Below, in pieces: positions 22,561 through 35,739 of a stretch of 64,000 bases of DNA (the stretch's first letter is position 1; every line of letters begins with the position of its first letter). The DNA is from Gigaspora rosea (lineage: Eukaryota; Glomeromycota; Glomeromycetes; Diversisporales; Gigasporaceae). The stretch lies in assembly GCA_003550325.1 (NCBI GenBank), contig QKWP01000212.1, positions 326,013-390,012 of the forward strand. Reading direction: 5' to 3'. The position numbers and the translations under genes were made by a program. The notes beneath the pieces were generated by a model, which worked only from the letters and a program-made list of their open reading frames with translations, was not told where the DNA came from and did not search any database.

Positions 22561-23019
22561 AAATACAAAAAAAATACAAAAAAAAATTTACAAAAAAAAA
22601 TAAAAAAAAAGAGAATTTCTATTTGTACCCGGTAGGTATATATCCACCCATAGCAAACCAATTAGATTTTAGAATCTTGTGTAATATAACAGAATCCAAA
22701 ATTGCAAAACAAACATTCATTTTATTAAAAATTGCTTATTGCTCTTTCATGCTTTAACAAAAAATTTTCTTTAAGCAATTTTACTATATAACTACAAAAC
22801 CCTAACCTAATCTTGGTGCTTACCCTAACCATAAACTAACAAATACAAAAATTTAATTCTATAACATAGTTAAATATTGTTATTTTTGTAACTGTGTATT
22901 TGACTCTATAAATAAAAATTTTGTAGTTTGTGTAACTGGGTAGCAAACCCTAAGTGTAAATTTAGTTTTTTTTTAAAAAAAAATTACAAAAAAAAAAAAT
23001 AATTGTGCTGTATCCTAAT
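22561..23019. other. A-rich spacer with a CCCTAACC-type dispersed repeat
   Basis: A-rich runs at 22555-22615 are followed by ATTTTACTATATAAC and CCCTAACC words (22770-22850) shared with 430-500. No gene. Confidence 0.35.
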
Positions 23020-24140
23020 TATTGTACCAAATTCTACTATACTAACTATCATTTTTTACTAACTATTACATACTAACTATCTTGCTACGTCTCGAACTAC
23101 ATATCGCGCTAAGTTCTGTACTATGTTCATTTTAACTAAAAAAAGTTAGTACTGTACATATTTATAAAAAAAAAGAATACTATCATAAACTATATTCTAA
23201 CTATCGTGCTCTATCCATCTGACTATCATGCTATGTTCTGTGCTATATTTGTTCTAATAAAAAAAAGTTAGTACTGTATATAAAAAAAAACAAAAGAATA
23301 CTATCGTAAACTACATACTAACTATCATGTACTATCCATCAGACTATTGTGCTATGTTCCGTACTATATTCGTTTTAACAAAAAAAGTTAGCACTGCATA
23401 TATATATATAAAAAAAATACTATTGTAAACTATATACTATCGTGCTGATATTGCGCTATGTTCTGTACTACGTTCATTCTAACAAAAAAATGAAAAAGTT
23501 AGTACAACAATATAAAAAAAATATTATTGTAAATCATATACTAACTATCGTGCTCTGTCTAACTATTGTGCTATTTTGTACTACATTCATCTCTTCTTAA
23601 TGAAAAAAGAAAAAGTTAACTATAAAAAAAAACAAAAAGAATACTTAAACCACATACTAATTATTATGCTCTGTCCGTTCTAACTATTGTGCTATGTTCT
23701 ATACTATGTTCGTTCTAACAAAAAAAAGAAAAAGTTAGTACTGAAATATAAAAAAAAATATTATTACTAACTATCGTGCTCTGTCTAACTATCGTGCTAT
23801 ATTTCATACTACATTCGTCCTAACAAAAAAAAAAAGAAAAAGTTAGAACTGTAAAAAAAAAGAATATTATCGTAAACCAAATACAAACTATCGTGCTCTG
23901 TCTAACTATTGTGCTACGTTCTATACCACATTCGTTCTAATGAAAAAATGAAAAAAAGTTAGTACTGTATATATAAAAAAAAAATACTTTTGTAAACCAC
24001 ATACTAACTATCACGCTACGTTTCGTACTATGTCCGTTCTAACGAAAAAAGAAAAAGTTAGAACTGTAAAAAAAAAAGAAGAATATTAGCGCAAACCACA
24101 TACTAACTATTGTGCTCCGTCTAACTATTGCGCTATTATC
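23020..24140 (+). repeat. satellite, about nine monomers of roughly 115 bp
   Basis: The phrase AAAAAGTTAGTACTG, or a close variant, recurs near 23150, 23266, 23386, 23497, 23612, 23729, 23839, 23955 and 24052, spacings of 97-120 bp. Each unit also has ACTATCGTGCTCTGTC, CTATGTTCTGTACTAC and an AAAATACTATCGTAAACCA-like part. The units differ by substitutions and indels, so the array is not freshly amplified. Confidence 0.85.
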
Positions 24141-24474
24141 AGAAAATTTTTTATATAGATATATATCGATATATAGCAATAAATCGATGCATATTGATTA
24201 GAAAATAACAGCATATATTGATAATTTAGATTATAACAATACATAACTAAAAAAGATATATACCGGTAAATGATATATATTGTTAAATAACTAATTAACG
24301 ATATATATCAATTATATTAATATTGATATTAGGTAGCTGCACAGCATGTGACACAGTGCAGAACCAGTACGATCAGCTTTTGTACTTTTTGTATATTTTT
24401 TTTTGTTTTTGTTTTTAATTTTTTTTTAGTAGTATCATTGTTGAATAGCACATAGTATTGTAAAAAACGTTAAC
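24141..24474. other. AT-rich spacer with ATCGATATAT words
   Basis: Only ATATATCGATATATAG-type palindromic words and T-runs are present. Similar words recur near 52000-52260. Confidence 0.3.
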
Positions 24475-25045
24475 AGGACCCCAAATAATCTATGTGAGGT
24501 CATAGTTGAAAAATAGCTAATGGAGGGTATTTTTCAAAAAAGGTTATATTTAAAAAGTAGAGATTGGAGAAAAAGGTTATATTTGAAACCTGCTAAATGG
24601 CAAAATAGGTATATTTTAAAGAATGCTAATGGGTAATTTTTATAAATATTATATTTGAAATGTGCTAATGAAAAAACTGAGCTATAATAGTAATCCGGCA
24701 GGTAAAAAGGAGAGAGAAGTAAAAGAGAGAAAGGGGTAAAAGAGAGAGAAGAGTAAAAAAGAGAAAGAGGGATAAAAGGGAGAGGAGATAAAAATTGGTC
24801 AAAATGGTTTTTTTTTTTTTTAAGTTTTTTGGTACAATTTGTAGTATATATATTTATAATTCTTGGCAGCTTATGAATCAAATGGGCTTAAAAGATTTTG
24901 AACTTTTAATAAATTTTTTTTTTTTTAGAAAACTGTTTGGTTTTTTTTAGTAAACGGTTTGTTTTTTTTTTAGGGAACGTTCAGTTTTTTTTAAAATCTT
25001 ACTATGATGCTCAAATATAACCTCACATAGATTATTCAGGGTCCT
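24475..25045. mobile_element. MITE with AGGACCC...GGGTCCT ends
   Basis: AGGACCCCAAATAATCTATG then TGAGGTCAT at the left pairs with the reverse of the right end (AGGACCCTGAATAATCTATG then TGAGGTTAT), about 29 bp with three mismatches. The interior has repeated TTATATTTGAAA and an A/G-rich block of AAAGAGAGAAAGGGG type (24710-24800). The target duplication is not clear, and it is non-coding. Confidence 0.65.
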
Positions 25046-25566
25046 AAATTAACATGCTAACAACAAGTTAATGTGTCATATATAAATTCAAATATATATA
25101 AACAAATAAATTTGATTTCAATAAAGCGGGACAACCCGACGATTCTCTGGACCAAAATTTCTCATAAATGCCGACCAACAAAAATTTTGTAGTTAGTATT
25201 TTTATACATAACAAAAACTTTATCTAGAAGCAGCTTGGATACAGGACTTCAGATTGCTTATGAGATGACTGAAATAGGGCTAAAAAAGATTTCTCCTTGT
25301 GGGTTTAGTTCTCCAGGTAGAAGACTTCGTTGCTATGGAAAATGTAGTTGAGCTAAAACTCTGGAGTTTTTTGTCAAAAGATGTAGAAGTTTAGACAGAA
25401 ACATACTTTTGGTTATCAATACTATTCTACAAAACGTAAAACTTACACTCTTTACAAGTTTTGTGCCCTCGATATTTCTTTTTGGTTTTTTCAAAATTTT
25501 TGCCAAAAAGTAGGAAATCTAGCTTACCCCTCCAAAAGATCAGCAATGTTTACTCCTTCCAATTTG
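25046..25566. other. spacer left of the Polinton-like element
   Basis: No gene or repeat could be supported here. Confidence 0.3.
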
Positions 25567-25571
25567 AAAAT

Positions 25572-26294
25572 AGTAGGGCTAATTTGAGAGTCCTGGGCCA
25601 GTTATATACATCTTGCATATAAATTCACTTCTGCGTTGTCAGTTTAATAAAAATTATCTAGAACACATTTATTTACCCAAATTCATATCAAAAAGGATAT
25701 CATTTTGGCATAGTGGGTATAAATTTGTATTTGTGTTGTCACTCAAATAACGATAAATTTGTGTTTGTGTCATTATTCTAGCTCAGTGATATTATTTTTT
25801 GTATATCTAGAATGCAATCTTCTGCTCAAATTTATATCAAAAAGATAACAATTATTTATGCTATCTTGTTTGCTATCATTTAGGCATCAAAAATCTCAAT
25901 CAGTATACCAATATTGTTGTATATCTAGAACATATTCTTTTACCTAAATTTATATTAAAAAGGATACAAATATTATTTGTTATAGTAGAATTAATTCTAA
26001 AGATGATTCTTCACTACTTTCTGGCACAAAAAATGTGACCCATATATACCAAAAGGGTAACAAAAAATATATATATATAACAAAGGGTAACAAAAAATAT
26101 AACCATATATACCAAAGGGTAGCAAAAAATATAACTATATATACCAAAGGGTAACAAAATTTCAATAAGGGTCACAAAATTTTGTATTATATATTAAAAG
26201 TTAACAAAATATGGGCCAAGTTTTTTTATTTATCTAAGATCTATTTTAAAAGCCTTAGCACGTAATCTATCATAGTACTGGACCACATAGTACC
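25572..26294 (+). repeat. left terminal inverted repeat
   Basis: This is the inverted match of 46763-47487. It includes a short tandem block of ATATACCAAAGGGTAACAAA units (about 26040-26160) mirrored at 46910-47010, and ends inward at GGACCACATAGTACC. Confidence 0.88.
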
Positions 26295-26380
26295 TTTTGT
26301 TATATAGAAATAATTAATTAAACAAAAGATTTTATATAAGTAATATAATATACTTCTGTAACTATATAGTATATACAAAA

Positions 26381-29300
26381 TGGTTCATACATGTGATAGA
26401 TGTAATAAACTATTCAAAAAGTTATGGATGCTTACTCGTCATCTTCAGAATAGAAAATTTCCATGTTGACCCCAAGTTATTCCTACTACAAATCCAATTC
26501 CAATTCCACAAATCGAACCAGAAGCTGTTAATTCTTTGGATCAAGTCTCTAACTTTTCCGACCTATCTATTCAATCAAATAGAGAAAATACAGAAGCCTC
26601 TATCTCTTCTACTTCTCAGAATGTCATAGATGAATATATATCTCGAGAAGAATTTGAGTATCTCAAAACATTAGGTCTAATAGAAAATGATGCTGTATTA
26701 GATACTGGTATTCACTTTATTCAAATTAGAGTTAGTGATCCTCATGATAATTTAAATTTATTAAGTAATTGGGAAGCAATAGTTCCATCACCTATACTAG
26801 ATCCAAGATATGAATTTATCAAACCAATAATGGATCCCATAAAATATGCAGAAATGCTATATATGCCTCAGAAATGCTAGAGATGAAATTACAAGAGTTC
26901 TTAAAATCGAGCTCAATGAAAAGGATCAGATAAAAACCGCATTAATTGCTCATTGTTATTATGCAAAATCGAAGAAGAAAGAGGATATGTTGTATCATCA
27001 TCACAGAAGTAAAATGCATCCTCTTTTAACGGAAAATGATATAGATGAGCATATATCCCAATCAGCTTCAGAAATAGATAAAAAAATTGAGGAAATATTA
27101 AATGGTAAATCAGGCATGCAATTAATTCGAATAAAAAAATTATGTATTGAGGCTTATATACTTTGACGAACTACTAGTGGATCATATATTCCCACTCCCA
27201 AAAAACTTGCCAATACTAAATGCACTATCAATCCAGATAACTCTCAAACAGGTGATGACATGTGTTTAAAATATGCTTTAGGTGCTTATTTTGCAAGCAA
27301 TAGAGGTATAACAAACAAATTACAGTGTCTTTCTGTTCTTCAACCATATCTGAATATAGGCAAGCTAGATGGAATCCCAATGCCTACTCCAATTTGTTCA
27401 CGTATATTTAAAAAGATTGAGGAGATGAATCCTAATATCTCTATTAATGTTTGGGAATGGAATGAAAAAACTGCAAAACCCAAAACTGTAGTTTATAGCA
27501 AAAACTATAAAAGACTACATATTATTCATTTAATGGCTCTTACAGATATTACCAAATCTGAAAAAGATAAGTACGGCCAAAAAAACCACTTCTTATAGAT
27601 TAAGAATCATGATGGATTAGTATTCAATGATACAAAACATCATGGTAAGAAGTATCTTTGCAACCAATGTGATGTAAATTGGTCATCAGAAAAAGCCCGA
27701 GACCATCATCAAGATCACTGTTTTGAATTGGGTGAAGATTGTCAAAGAGTTGATTTACCTAACAAAGATGTCAATAATTTTGAAAAGTTCAAGAATTATG
27801 GACGAATGATCAATGCCCCATGTGTTATTATAGCTGACTTTGAATCAAATAACAAAAAATGGGATCATTCTGGTGGTATAATGAAACAAGTATAAGAATA
27901 TGGTGGGAAAATGCGTAAAATTGCAGAGCAAAAGGCCAATAGCTATTGTTATCTAGTCCATTGGATTGATACAGGACATGTATAGGGTCCTTTCTTATAT
28001 CGAGGAGAAAATGCTACTCAGGAGTTTGTCAAAAGAATTGATAAGAAGTTGGTTGAGATAAATAGAGTCTTAGCTATTAAAGCTGATCAAATTGAAACTG
28101 AAAAAGATAAGAAAAAATTTAATGAAGCAGATATTTGTTGGATTTGTAAAGAAAAATTCATTATAAATGAAGATAAAGTTAAAAGCTTAGAAAATAAGGT
28201 ATCATGGCTTAATAAAAAGTTAGAAGATACCTCAGAAAATTCAGAAGATTATAAGACCTTAACAAAACAAATCGACAAAATAACTAAAGATATTAATCAT
28301 GCAAAATCTATGGATATAAAGGTTTGGGACCACTGTCATATTACAGGTAAGTTTAGAGGAGCCCCTCACAATCCATGTAATCTTAAGCTTCAAATCGAAC
28401 CTTGAAAGACCCCTATCCCAGTTGTCTTTCATAACTTCTGAGGCTATAATTCTCACTTAGTATGTGAATCTGTTAGAAAATCAGTTAATGCACATCAAAT
28501 TACAGTTATAGCTGAAACATTTGAGCGATACAAGTCTATGAAGGTAGGTCAGCTAAAATATATAGATAGTTTGCAATTCATGAATAATAGCTTAGCAAAT
28601 CTTACAAAGAATTTGGGTACCAACCATCCTATTACAAGCCAACACTTTAAAGACTATTCTCAAGGTCAAATTTCATTAGCAAGTCGTAAAGGAGTTAATC
28701 CTTATGAGTATATCGATTCACAAGATAGGTTTAAAGAAACAGAACTTCCTTCCATTCACGAATTCTTTAGTACTCTTAAAGGTAAGATCTCACAAGAGGA
28801 CTATTAACACACCCAAAAAGTATGGAAAACTTTTGGTTGTAAAAATTTAGGTGAGTACCATGACCTCTATCTTAAAATCGATGTACTCAGTCTTGCAGAT
28901 ATTTGGACCCAATTTCAAAAAACATGCATGCAATATTATAAGCTTGATCCTAGTTATTATGTTTCAGCACCAGCATTATCTTGGGATGCTATGCTTAAGA
29001 AAACAGGTGTTGAGATTGAGCTATTTACAGATATGTCAATGCATGATTTTATAGAAGAGGCTAAGCATGGAGGAATATCTATAGCTTGTAAGCGTTATTT
29101 CAAAGCAAATAATCCAAAAATAGGCAAGGCATTTAATCCATCCAAGTCTACAACATGGATTTCATATGTAGATGCAAATAATCTTTATGGCTGGGCTATG
29201 AGCCAGTATTTGCCTATTGGAAATTATCAATGGGAAGGAAGACAAGGACATTTTAAAAATAATCCAACCTTCCAAAAAGAAATGCTTAATAATATTCTTA

Positions 29301-30666
29301 ATACCAAAGTGGATGCTAAAAGAGGATATTTTCTAAAGATTAATACGTACTTCCCTCTAAAAACTCATGACTATTTGAATGATTTACCTCTAGCTGTAGA
29401 GAATATGGCTGTAACTAAAGATATATTGGATCCTCATACTAAAGAGTTTGTAGTTAAATTAGATGGTGGACGTTTCTCAGCTACAAAAAAATTAGTACTT
29501 CATCTTGGTCTACGAAAGGATTATGTTATCCATTATCAAGAACTTCAATATTACGTAAAATTGGGTATGATAGTAGATGAAGTAATAGAAATCCTATCTT
29601 TCGATCAAACTAACTGGCTTGCCCCTTATATAGCCTTTAATACAGAAAAGTGACAAGGTGCTAAGAACGCTTTTGAGAGAGACTTCTTTAAGCTTATGAA
29701 CAATTCTGTTTATGGCAAAACTATGGAGAATGTTCGTAAATATCAAGATGTCAAGCTTATGGCTATGAATAATGAGCAAGATGAAAAGAAGTTTATTAAT
29801 AAGATCCGTAAACCATCTTTTAAATATGCTAGACAACTTGGGCCATCACTTATAGGAGCACATATGGGAAAAGCTAGCATAACACCCAACAAGCCTATAA
29901 TTGTCGGAGCATCTGTTCTAGGTCTTAGCAAACTTTTGATGTATTGCTTTTGGTATGGGTATATAAAAGAAAGATATGGTGATAAAGCTATACTTGGATA
30001 TATGGATACTGACTCATTTATAATCTTGATAGAAACAGATGATATCTATAAGGATATGGCAGAGCGACCTGATCTTTTCGATCTTAATGATTCTAAGACT
30101 ATTGGACTTTACAAAGATGAAACTCCAGATAATGTGATTGCAGAATCCTATCATATTCGATCTAAGAATTATCACTATGTTTTGACTGATAAGTCTACAA
30201 AGTATAAACATAAAGGAGTTAGCAAAAAGGTATGATTGAAATGGCTACTGATACATATTTCCCATCTTTAGAAGGGTCTTTGCTAGATGATCCGATAGAT
30301 AGATCATTATTATCAGAAGAAGAAGCTATACAAACTAAGGCAGATCCTATGACTCTAGTATACCGAGACTGTCTCTTTGGTAATGAAGTATTCTATGCTA
30401 AGAATGTGGGTATATGATCAAAAGACCATATATTATCTTTAGTCGAATCAGAAATGAAGGCTCTTTGCCCTATAGATACTAAGCGTTGGATATTATCTGA
30501 TAAAATAACTAGTTTGCCATATTATCATTGGCATATACAAGCATATAAAAATTTTGTATCAAATGGAATATCTCCAGAGTTGGCTGAAGAACGAGCTTTA
30601 AGAGTTAGGCTCTCAAAGAAGTATCAAAACGAATATGTATCTCATATATCTAGTATATCTATATAA
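26381..30666 (+). pseudogene. protein-primed DNA polymerase B module (fossil)
   Basis: It begins with a zinc-finger-like N-terminus (HTCDRCNKLF...RHLQNRKFPC). Further along come an exonuclease-type ADFESN motif and an HNH-like segment with WICKEKF and DHCHITGKFRGAPHNPCN. The palm motifs of family B polymerases follow: a motif A-like YVDANNLYGWA, motif B with NSVYGKTMEN, and motif C as YMDTDSF. This order and these variants are those of the protein-primed polymerases of Polintons and linear plasmids. The module is broken in roughly ten places. It lies directly inside the left inverted repeat, transcribed inward. Confidence 0.85.
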
Positions 30667-30749
30667 GCTAGATAAGTAGACATGATATTGTATATAGTTA
30701 ATATTTTTTAAATATAATATTTAATTATTATTATTATTTAAAGTTGATA

Positions 30750-31088
30750 ATGGCTGAATTACGTGACCAAGTTTCCCAGTACATAGGCTTCAAACCTAAT
30801 GAAATTCATTTTCCAATCATAGAAGAAGATAGACAGATATTGCAAGAAATAATATTAGATCAAAAGGAAATGGAAGATATTGTAATGAATGATTGCTGAT
30901 TTTTGTTACATTATGGATATAATAGTGAGGGTGGTAACCAGATCCATATTGGTTGGATATTAGCATGTACAGTATCTCAAGCTGAAAAGATCTTAATTAA
31001 TCCACCCAAAGATTTACCAGAAAAGCTATTGGCTCATATTAAAAAAAAATTCAAAGAAGTTCCACTTGCACCAGTACTTATACAGTAG
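30750..31088 (+). CDS. small unknown gene behind the polymerase
   Basis: It starts MAELRDQVSQYIGFKPNEIH, about 80 bp after the polymerase module and on the same strand; the last part reads LACTVSQAEKILINPP...PEKLLAHIKKKF. No family is recognised. It probably belongs to the Polinton-like element by position. It does not look whole. Confidence 0.4.
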
Positions 31089-32442
31089 TACATAACCTCA
31101 AGATCACATATTATATAACTACTGCGCTACATACTGCGCCTTGTGTAATATAGTACGTGACCCCCAGGTCACAATATCACATGACTAAAATTAGTTTATT
31201 TTTTTATTAGGATCGGATTGTTATATATAATGTACAAGAGAATCGGATTTTTATTAAGATAAGTAAAATTACAAATATTACTAACACTAGAGTTTTATTT
31301 GATGCATAATAAATAACTTATTTTGATCTCACCCTAACCAACTAGATACATTTCTTAATAACCCACTATTATTTCGCATAACCTATGTTTGTAACTGAGC
31401 CAATTTGACCCCATGTTAGCCAAGTCTCTCCCACAGTAGCAACACTATCGATCATACTACAATTAGGTTATGCAATAAAATTCTTGTAAGTATATATGGG
31501 TTAGTCGAAAGCGTTCATATAAGCAAAGATTAATTAAGGTTTGGACTAGTTTATTTCATATGTTTTAACTAGTTAACTATAGTTAACTACTCGAACTATA
31601 AATACTATAGTTACCTGTAAAAAAAATATAGTTAACTATTGATAACCTCTATTCGATAACCGGATTAGAGAATATATGAGTTACACTCTTGCTTTATTAA
31701 TAAAGGATTACTTATATTTGCAAAGATTTCTACTCTCAACCAGATTTAGATAGAATACATTAATAATCGAAAAAATGGCAAACAAACAGAGTAAGTATAG
31801 AACCTACAAGTCAAGTCAAAAGGTAAATACTTTATTAGTAATATAACTAGACAATGATTTAAGTATAGTATTATTATTAATTAGTATAATCGTTATCATA
31901 CTTATCTTATATAACTATCTGTGGCACTAATACAATTGTTGGCCCAAAGAGTTATTGCGAAGCAATAATGATTATGCCCAATACATGTTAACCCGCAAAT
32001 TACATTACAAGAATCACGTAAAATAAAAAAATGGTGAGGTCGAGGGAACCCCCCTTCTTTATTTCATAATAATTGCTGCCGAAACAACAACATACAAATA
32101 AAAAACATATGCCTCAAAGAGGCGCCCTTAACGGGTTAGGTTGGTGGGGGTTTACATTTGATCTAATATTTCCCTTTGTTTATCAGGGTTTATCCAAGAA
32201 TTATCATCATTTTCCTCATCACGCTCTAAGTTTTCTTTTGACATTTTTCCCCAGGTCTCATCATAAGATAAAAATTCTTTTAGCTTGTATTGTCGTTTTG
32301 ATTTAGAATAGTTGGGGTCTTATTTTTCTTGTTCTTAGAGGTGGTGGTTTTTTTGTTACTGCTCATTTTTTCGTACCTAAATACAAAAAACAAAGTAAAA
32401 ATTTGGTTTCATAGCTGAAGTAAAATGAAATAACACAAATTA
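31089..32442. other. inner region of the element, little coding; one short minus-strand coding trace
   Basis: AT-rich, with repeated AGTTAACTATAG words at 31570-31650. At 32152-32366 on the minus strand there is a short stretch of protein-like composition (MSSNKKTTTSKNKKNK; KLKEFLSYDETWGKMSKENL) of unknown function, not whole. It lies just outside the inserted Tigger element. TTATTGCGAAGCAATAA at 31952-31968 is a short hairpin of the kind seen again in the Gag module. Confidence 0.35.
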
Positions 32443-32876
32443 AGGTGAGTAAGGGTATTTTGACGAAGTTAAAGTTAGCACAATTTAAATTTTTTTACTA
32501 ACCGAAGAAGCTTCAAATAATTATAATAGCACACAAACTAGGCTCTTTTAGGAAAGATTTACATAAAAAGAATTATAGTACAATGAACCATTTTGGGCCA
32601 AAATGATCACGACATTTATGGTACATATAAAAGGATTTTAGGGGGGATAGGGGTATTCTGACGAATTCGATATTTACACTTAATTTTCCTCCCCCCTAGA
32701 AAAAAAATTCATTATTATTGTTTTTACGCTTTTGGTTCTCTCTTTCTTGCTTTCTTTGCTCATGTTCTTCCCGTTTTTTAGCTAATTCTTGTTCTCGGGC
32801 AGCTTTTGTTGGGCTGTTAATTCTTTTTTTTTTCGTTTTTTTTCAATCTTTGCTTCCGCTTCTTTGTTTAATTTGT

Positions 32877-34407
32877 TTAACCTTTGCCAACTTTCTTCAT
32901 TAGTAAGAAGTTGTGCAAAGGAAGCGTTTTTCTTTTTTTAGAGACAACAACTTCGGATTCAGGCTGATTTTCTAAAGATGCTTCTGGAATTTCAGTCCGT
33001 GAAGCACGAGGGACTGCATACTTAAGAACTGAGCGTAGAGAAGAACTTCCTGGATTTTTGTAAGTATTCAATTCCTCTTTGGTTTTAGCAAGTTGGGATT
33101 TTAATAACTCATTCTCATTCAAAAGGAATTCATAATTTTTTTCTAGTTGGGAGAAACTTGAGCGAGTGAAACGAGTTGGTTTATGAGGTGATTGTAATAC
33201 TGAAGACGATGCTAGAGATAACTCAACAGAAGATTGGTTAGATGAAGTTGAAAGATCAAATTGTTCTGTTGCTAATGATGAGTTTAAACGATCTGAACTA
33301 ATAGCATCTGGATTGAACAGCCATATGCCAGTAGCTTTATAAGCATTGCAAATAGCCGATGGTGTGTAAGTTTCAATAAAAGCAGGACAAAGAATTTTTG
33401 CGAAGGTACGTTTTACTACTATCTTTCCAGTACTGTTATAATACTTGTCACATTCTTTTCTATATTCTCTTTTTAATTTAGCAAAAGGAATTTCAGACGG
33501 CTGTAATACGTGTGTCGTGTAAGATGAAAGCGCATAAAGAAGGATTCCATTTTGGCAGCAGAAATCGACGCTCATATAGCTCACATGACTTTTGTGGCCA
33601 TCAAGTATCAACAGTACTGGGCGGATAGGTGAGATAGAATTAATAAAATGGTTAAGATACATTCAGAAAAGCTCTTCACGCATGTATCCTGTTTGTGTAA
33701 AACCAATTACAGCCCCAGAAGGTGCTCCTTCCAACAATCCAGGAATTGCATGAACACCCTTATAAATAATAAGAGGTGGAATATATGCTCCTGCAGCTGA
33801 AATTGTTGGAGCAAACGAAATATGTTTATTAGAATTTCCTTGTGCAATTTTATAAACTTGACGTGTGCCTTTTTTTGCAATAACTTTTTCCAATGCAGGC
33901 GCAAGAATAAATCCAGTTTCATCCATATTCCAAATTTGCATGGCAGTAAGTAAGTTTTCATTAATAATTTGTTTAAGCTTGTTAAAATGGTCTCTAACAA
34001 TTGAATTCTTGAGGAACGTGGAATGACAAGTCGGGATGGTCTCTCATAAAACAAGACCACCAAGATTGACCTGGGCCAGTTTCACCGAATGGATGCTGTC
34101 GCTTGTGTTGCTGTATAATTTCCATTATGCAGTGGTTAACTCCAGATTTGGTTAAACCAAACCTGAGCTTTTGCATGTTAATGCAATATCCAACAAGTTG
34201 TTCCTCCTCATGTTTGGTAAGTACTGTTGGTGGTCCCTGACGATTAGGTGGACCACCATTTTTGATTGCACGTCGGAGTGTGGCTTCTGAAAGTCCAAAA
34301 TCATTTGCAATGCTGTTTACACTTGGGTGTTTAGAGCCAACAGGGTATTTATTTAATTCAGCAAGTGCTGCGCTGATTGAATCACGTCGATTAACATAAG
34401 CTTGCAT
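32877..34407 (-). pseudogene. Tigger/pogo transposase (CENP-B and DDE domains), broken
   Basis: Three blocks in order. 34407-33994 is the DNA-binding part: a Psq-like helix-turn-helix (SVNSIANDFGLSEATLRRAI) and a CENP-B-type second helix-turn-helix (LTKHEEEQLVGYCINMQKL, ending SWWSCFMRDHPDLSFHVPQE). 33941-33663 carries the first catalytic Asp in WNMDETGF, then KGVHAIPGLLEG. 33662-32877 carries the second Asp in LILDGHKSH. The third acidic position, normally QPLD, reads LQPSEI, so Asp is not where expected. A tail with a coiled segment (SQLEKNYEFLLNENELLKSQ) and basic residues follows. Blocks 2 and 3 are separated by a single in-frame TGA. Between blocks 1 and 2 the frame changes and about ten residues normal for the family are missing. 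It would have moved the transposon by cut and paste at TA sites; this copy cannot. Confidence 0.85.
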
Positions 34408-34849
34408 GATTTTATCAAAAATATCACGTAATGAAAATTAATATATAGCCCGTTATATATAAGTTAGTAAGTGATCAAATATAATTAAATGTGGTCAAAT
34501 TTTAATAAAAGAAACTTTAAAATTTTTTTATGAAAGTAACGTAAATTAATGCGAATAGAGGGTGTGACAAATAGGTTATTAACCTGGCGTGATGAACAGT
34601 TTATTAATTTTGGTATAACAAATTATTTATTTAATTGGCGTGATAAATATGTACAGCTTGTGTGACAAATAAACAGCTGAATGTAACACAAACTTATCTG
34701 GCGCGTGCATGACAATAAACAACTGAATGTTACACAATCTTATCTGGCGCGTATGTATACGTGCAGAGTAAAAAATCTCAATACACGTTCGTCAAAATAC
34801 CACGTAGAATACTTATTTAATACTTGTCCATCAAAAGCCCACATTTTTT

Positions 34850-35135
34850 GTTTCAGTGATCAGAATTAGGTGTTCTTTGCACCATTTAATTCGCCTCAAT
34901 GAGACGATTCGAATGGTGTAAAAATCTTTCGATTCTAATCAGTAAGTTATGTTCTGTCACTGAGTATATTTAATTCGTCAAAATACCCTATTGGCGATTG
35001 TATGTTTTTTTTGTCTAATTTCTTATCTAGTGATCAGAATCAAACGATTTTTATACCATTTGATTCGTCTTATTGAGATGAATCAAACGGTGTAAAAATT
35101 GCTCGATTCCGATCATTGGATCACGTGATATTGAC
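34850..35135. repeat. two related stem-loops in the Tigger right flank
   Basis: GTGATCAGAAT...CCATTTAATTCG pairs with CGAATGGTGTAAAAATC...GATTCTAATCA (about 34857-34945). A second copy, AGTGATCAGAATCAAACGAT..., pairs with ...ATTGCTCGATTCCGATCA (about 35030-35128). The two stem-loops resemble each other and each lies next to a TTCGTCAAAATACC copy. Confidence 0.65.
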
Positions 35136-35739
35136 AAATATGTATAGTTCATCAAAATACCCATATTCGTCAAAATAGCCTTACTCACCTTACCTAAAAA
35201 AAAGACAGACAAGTAAGTCAAGTAAAAAAAAATATGAGCAACAAATAACGTTATTGCTAACTTATCTTGTGGGTGAAAACCTGCTTATTTTATACTGTTC
35301 ATTCGCTAGTTCTAAAAAGCCTGCCAGAAAAAAAGTTACATGATTATTAATCGCGTTACTCTAGCACCCCCAGATTACACTTAACAAAGAACTCCGCTCG
35401 GTCATAAGTTCCGTATACTGAAGCTATTTTGTTATTTTTCTGGTAAAATTAATCCCCCTTAGATTCGACGATTGCTACTACCAAGTAAAAAAGTCAACGA
35501 TCTCAGCGATCTGGGAATTCCAAGTTTCTGTAGCATATGAAGTTTGATAATACTACTAATAAAGGACGTTGTACTCTTCCTTAGTATAGCCCTTCTAAAT
35601 CCCATTTGTGACTTTTCTTATTGCAGTATTGTATATAATAAGAAAGGGCTTTCCAGAAATTTATAATATTCGTTATTAACCGTGAGAATTAATTCTGCAG
35701 GTAAGTGATACAAACCATAAACCTAATTTTGTGTGCTAA

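Larger units (their letters stand above)
32443..35190 (-). mobile_element. pogo/Tigger DNA transposon inserted in the Polinton-like element
   Basis: The ends AGGTGAGTAAGGGTATTTTG (left) and the reverse of the right end (AGGTGAGTAAGGCTATTTTG) match in 19 of 20 positions and continue with ACGAA. TA lies outside both (32441-32442, 35191-35192). Additional TTCGTCAAAATACC copies occur inside the right flank (34793, 34977, 35150). The single gene is a Tigger-type transposase on the minus strand. The right flank also has two large stem-loops. It is 2.75 kb long, a complete copy by its ends but with a defective gene. Confidence 0.88.

Noticed and set aside
23020-24140. CRISPR-like regular repeats
   Set aside because: Units are about 115 bp, diverged along their whole length, without alternating identical repeats and unique spacers; it is a satellite.
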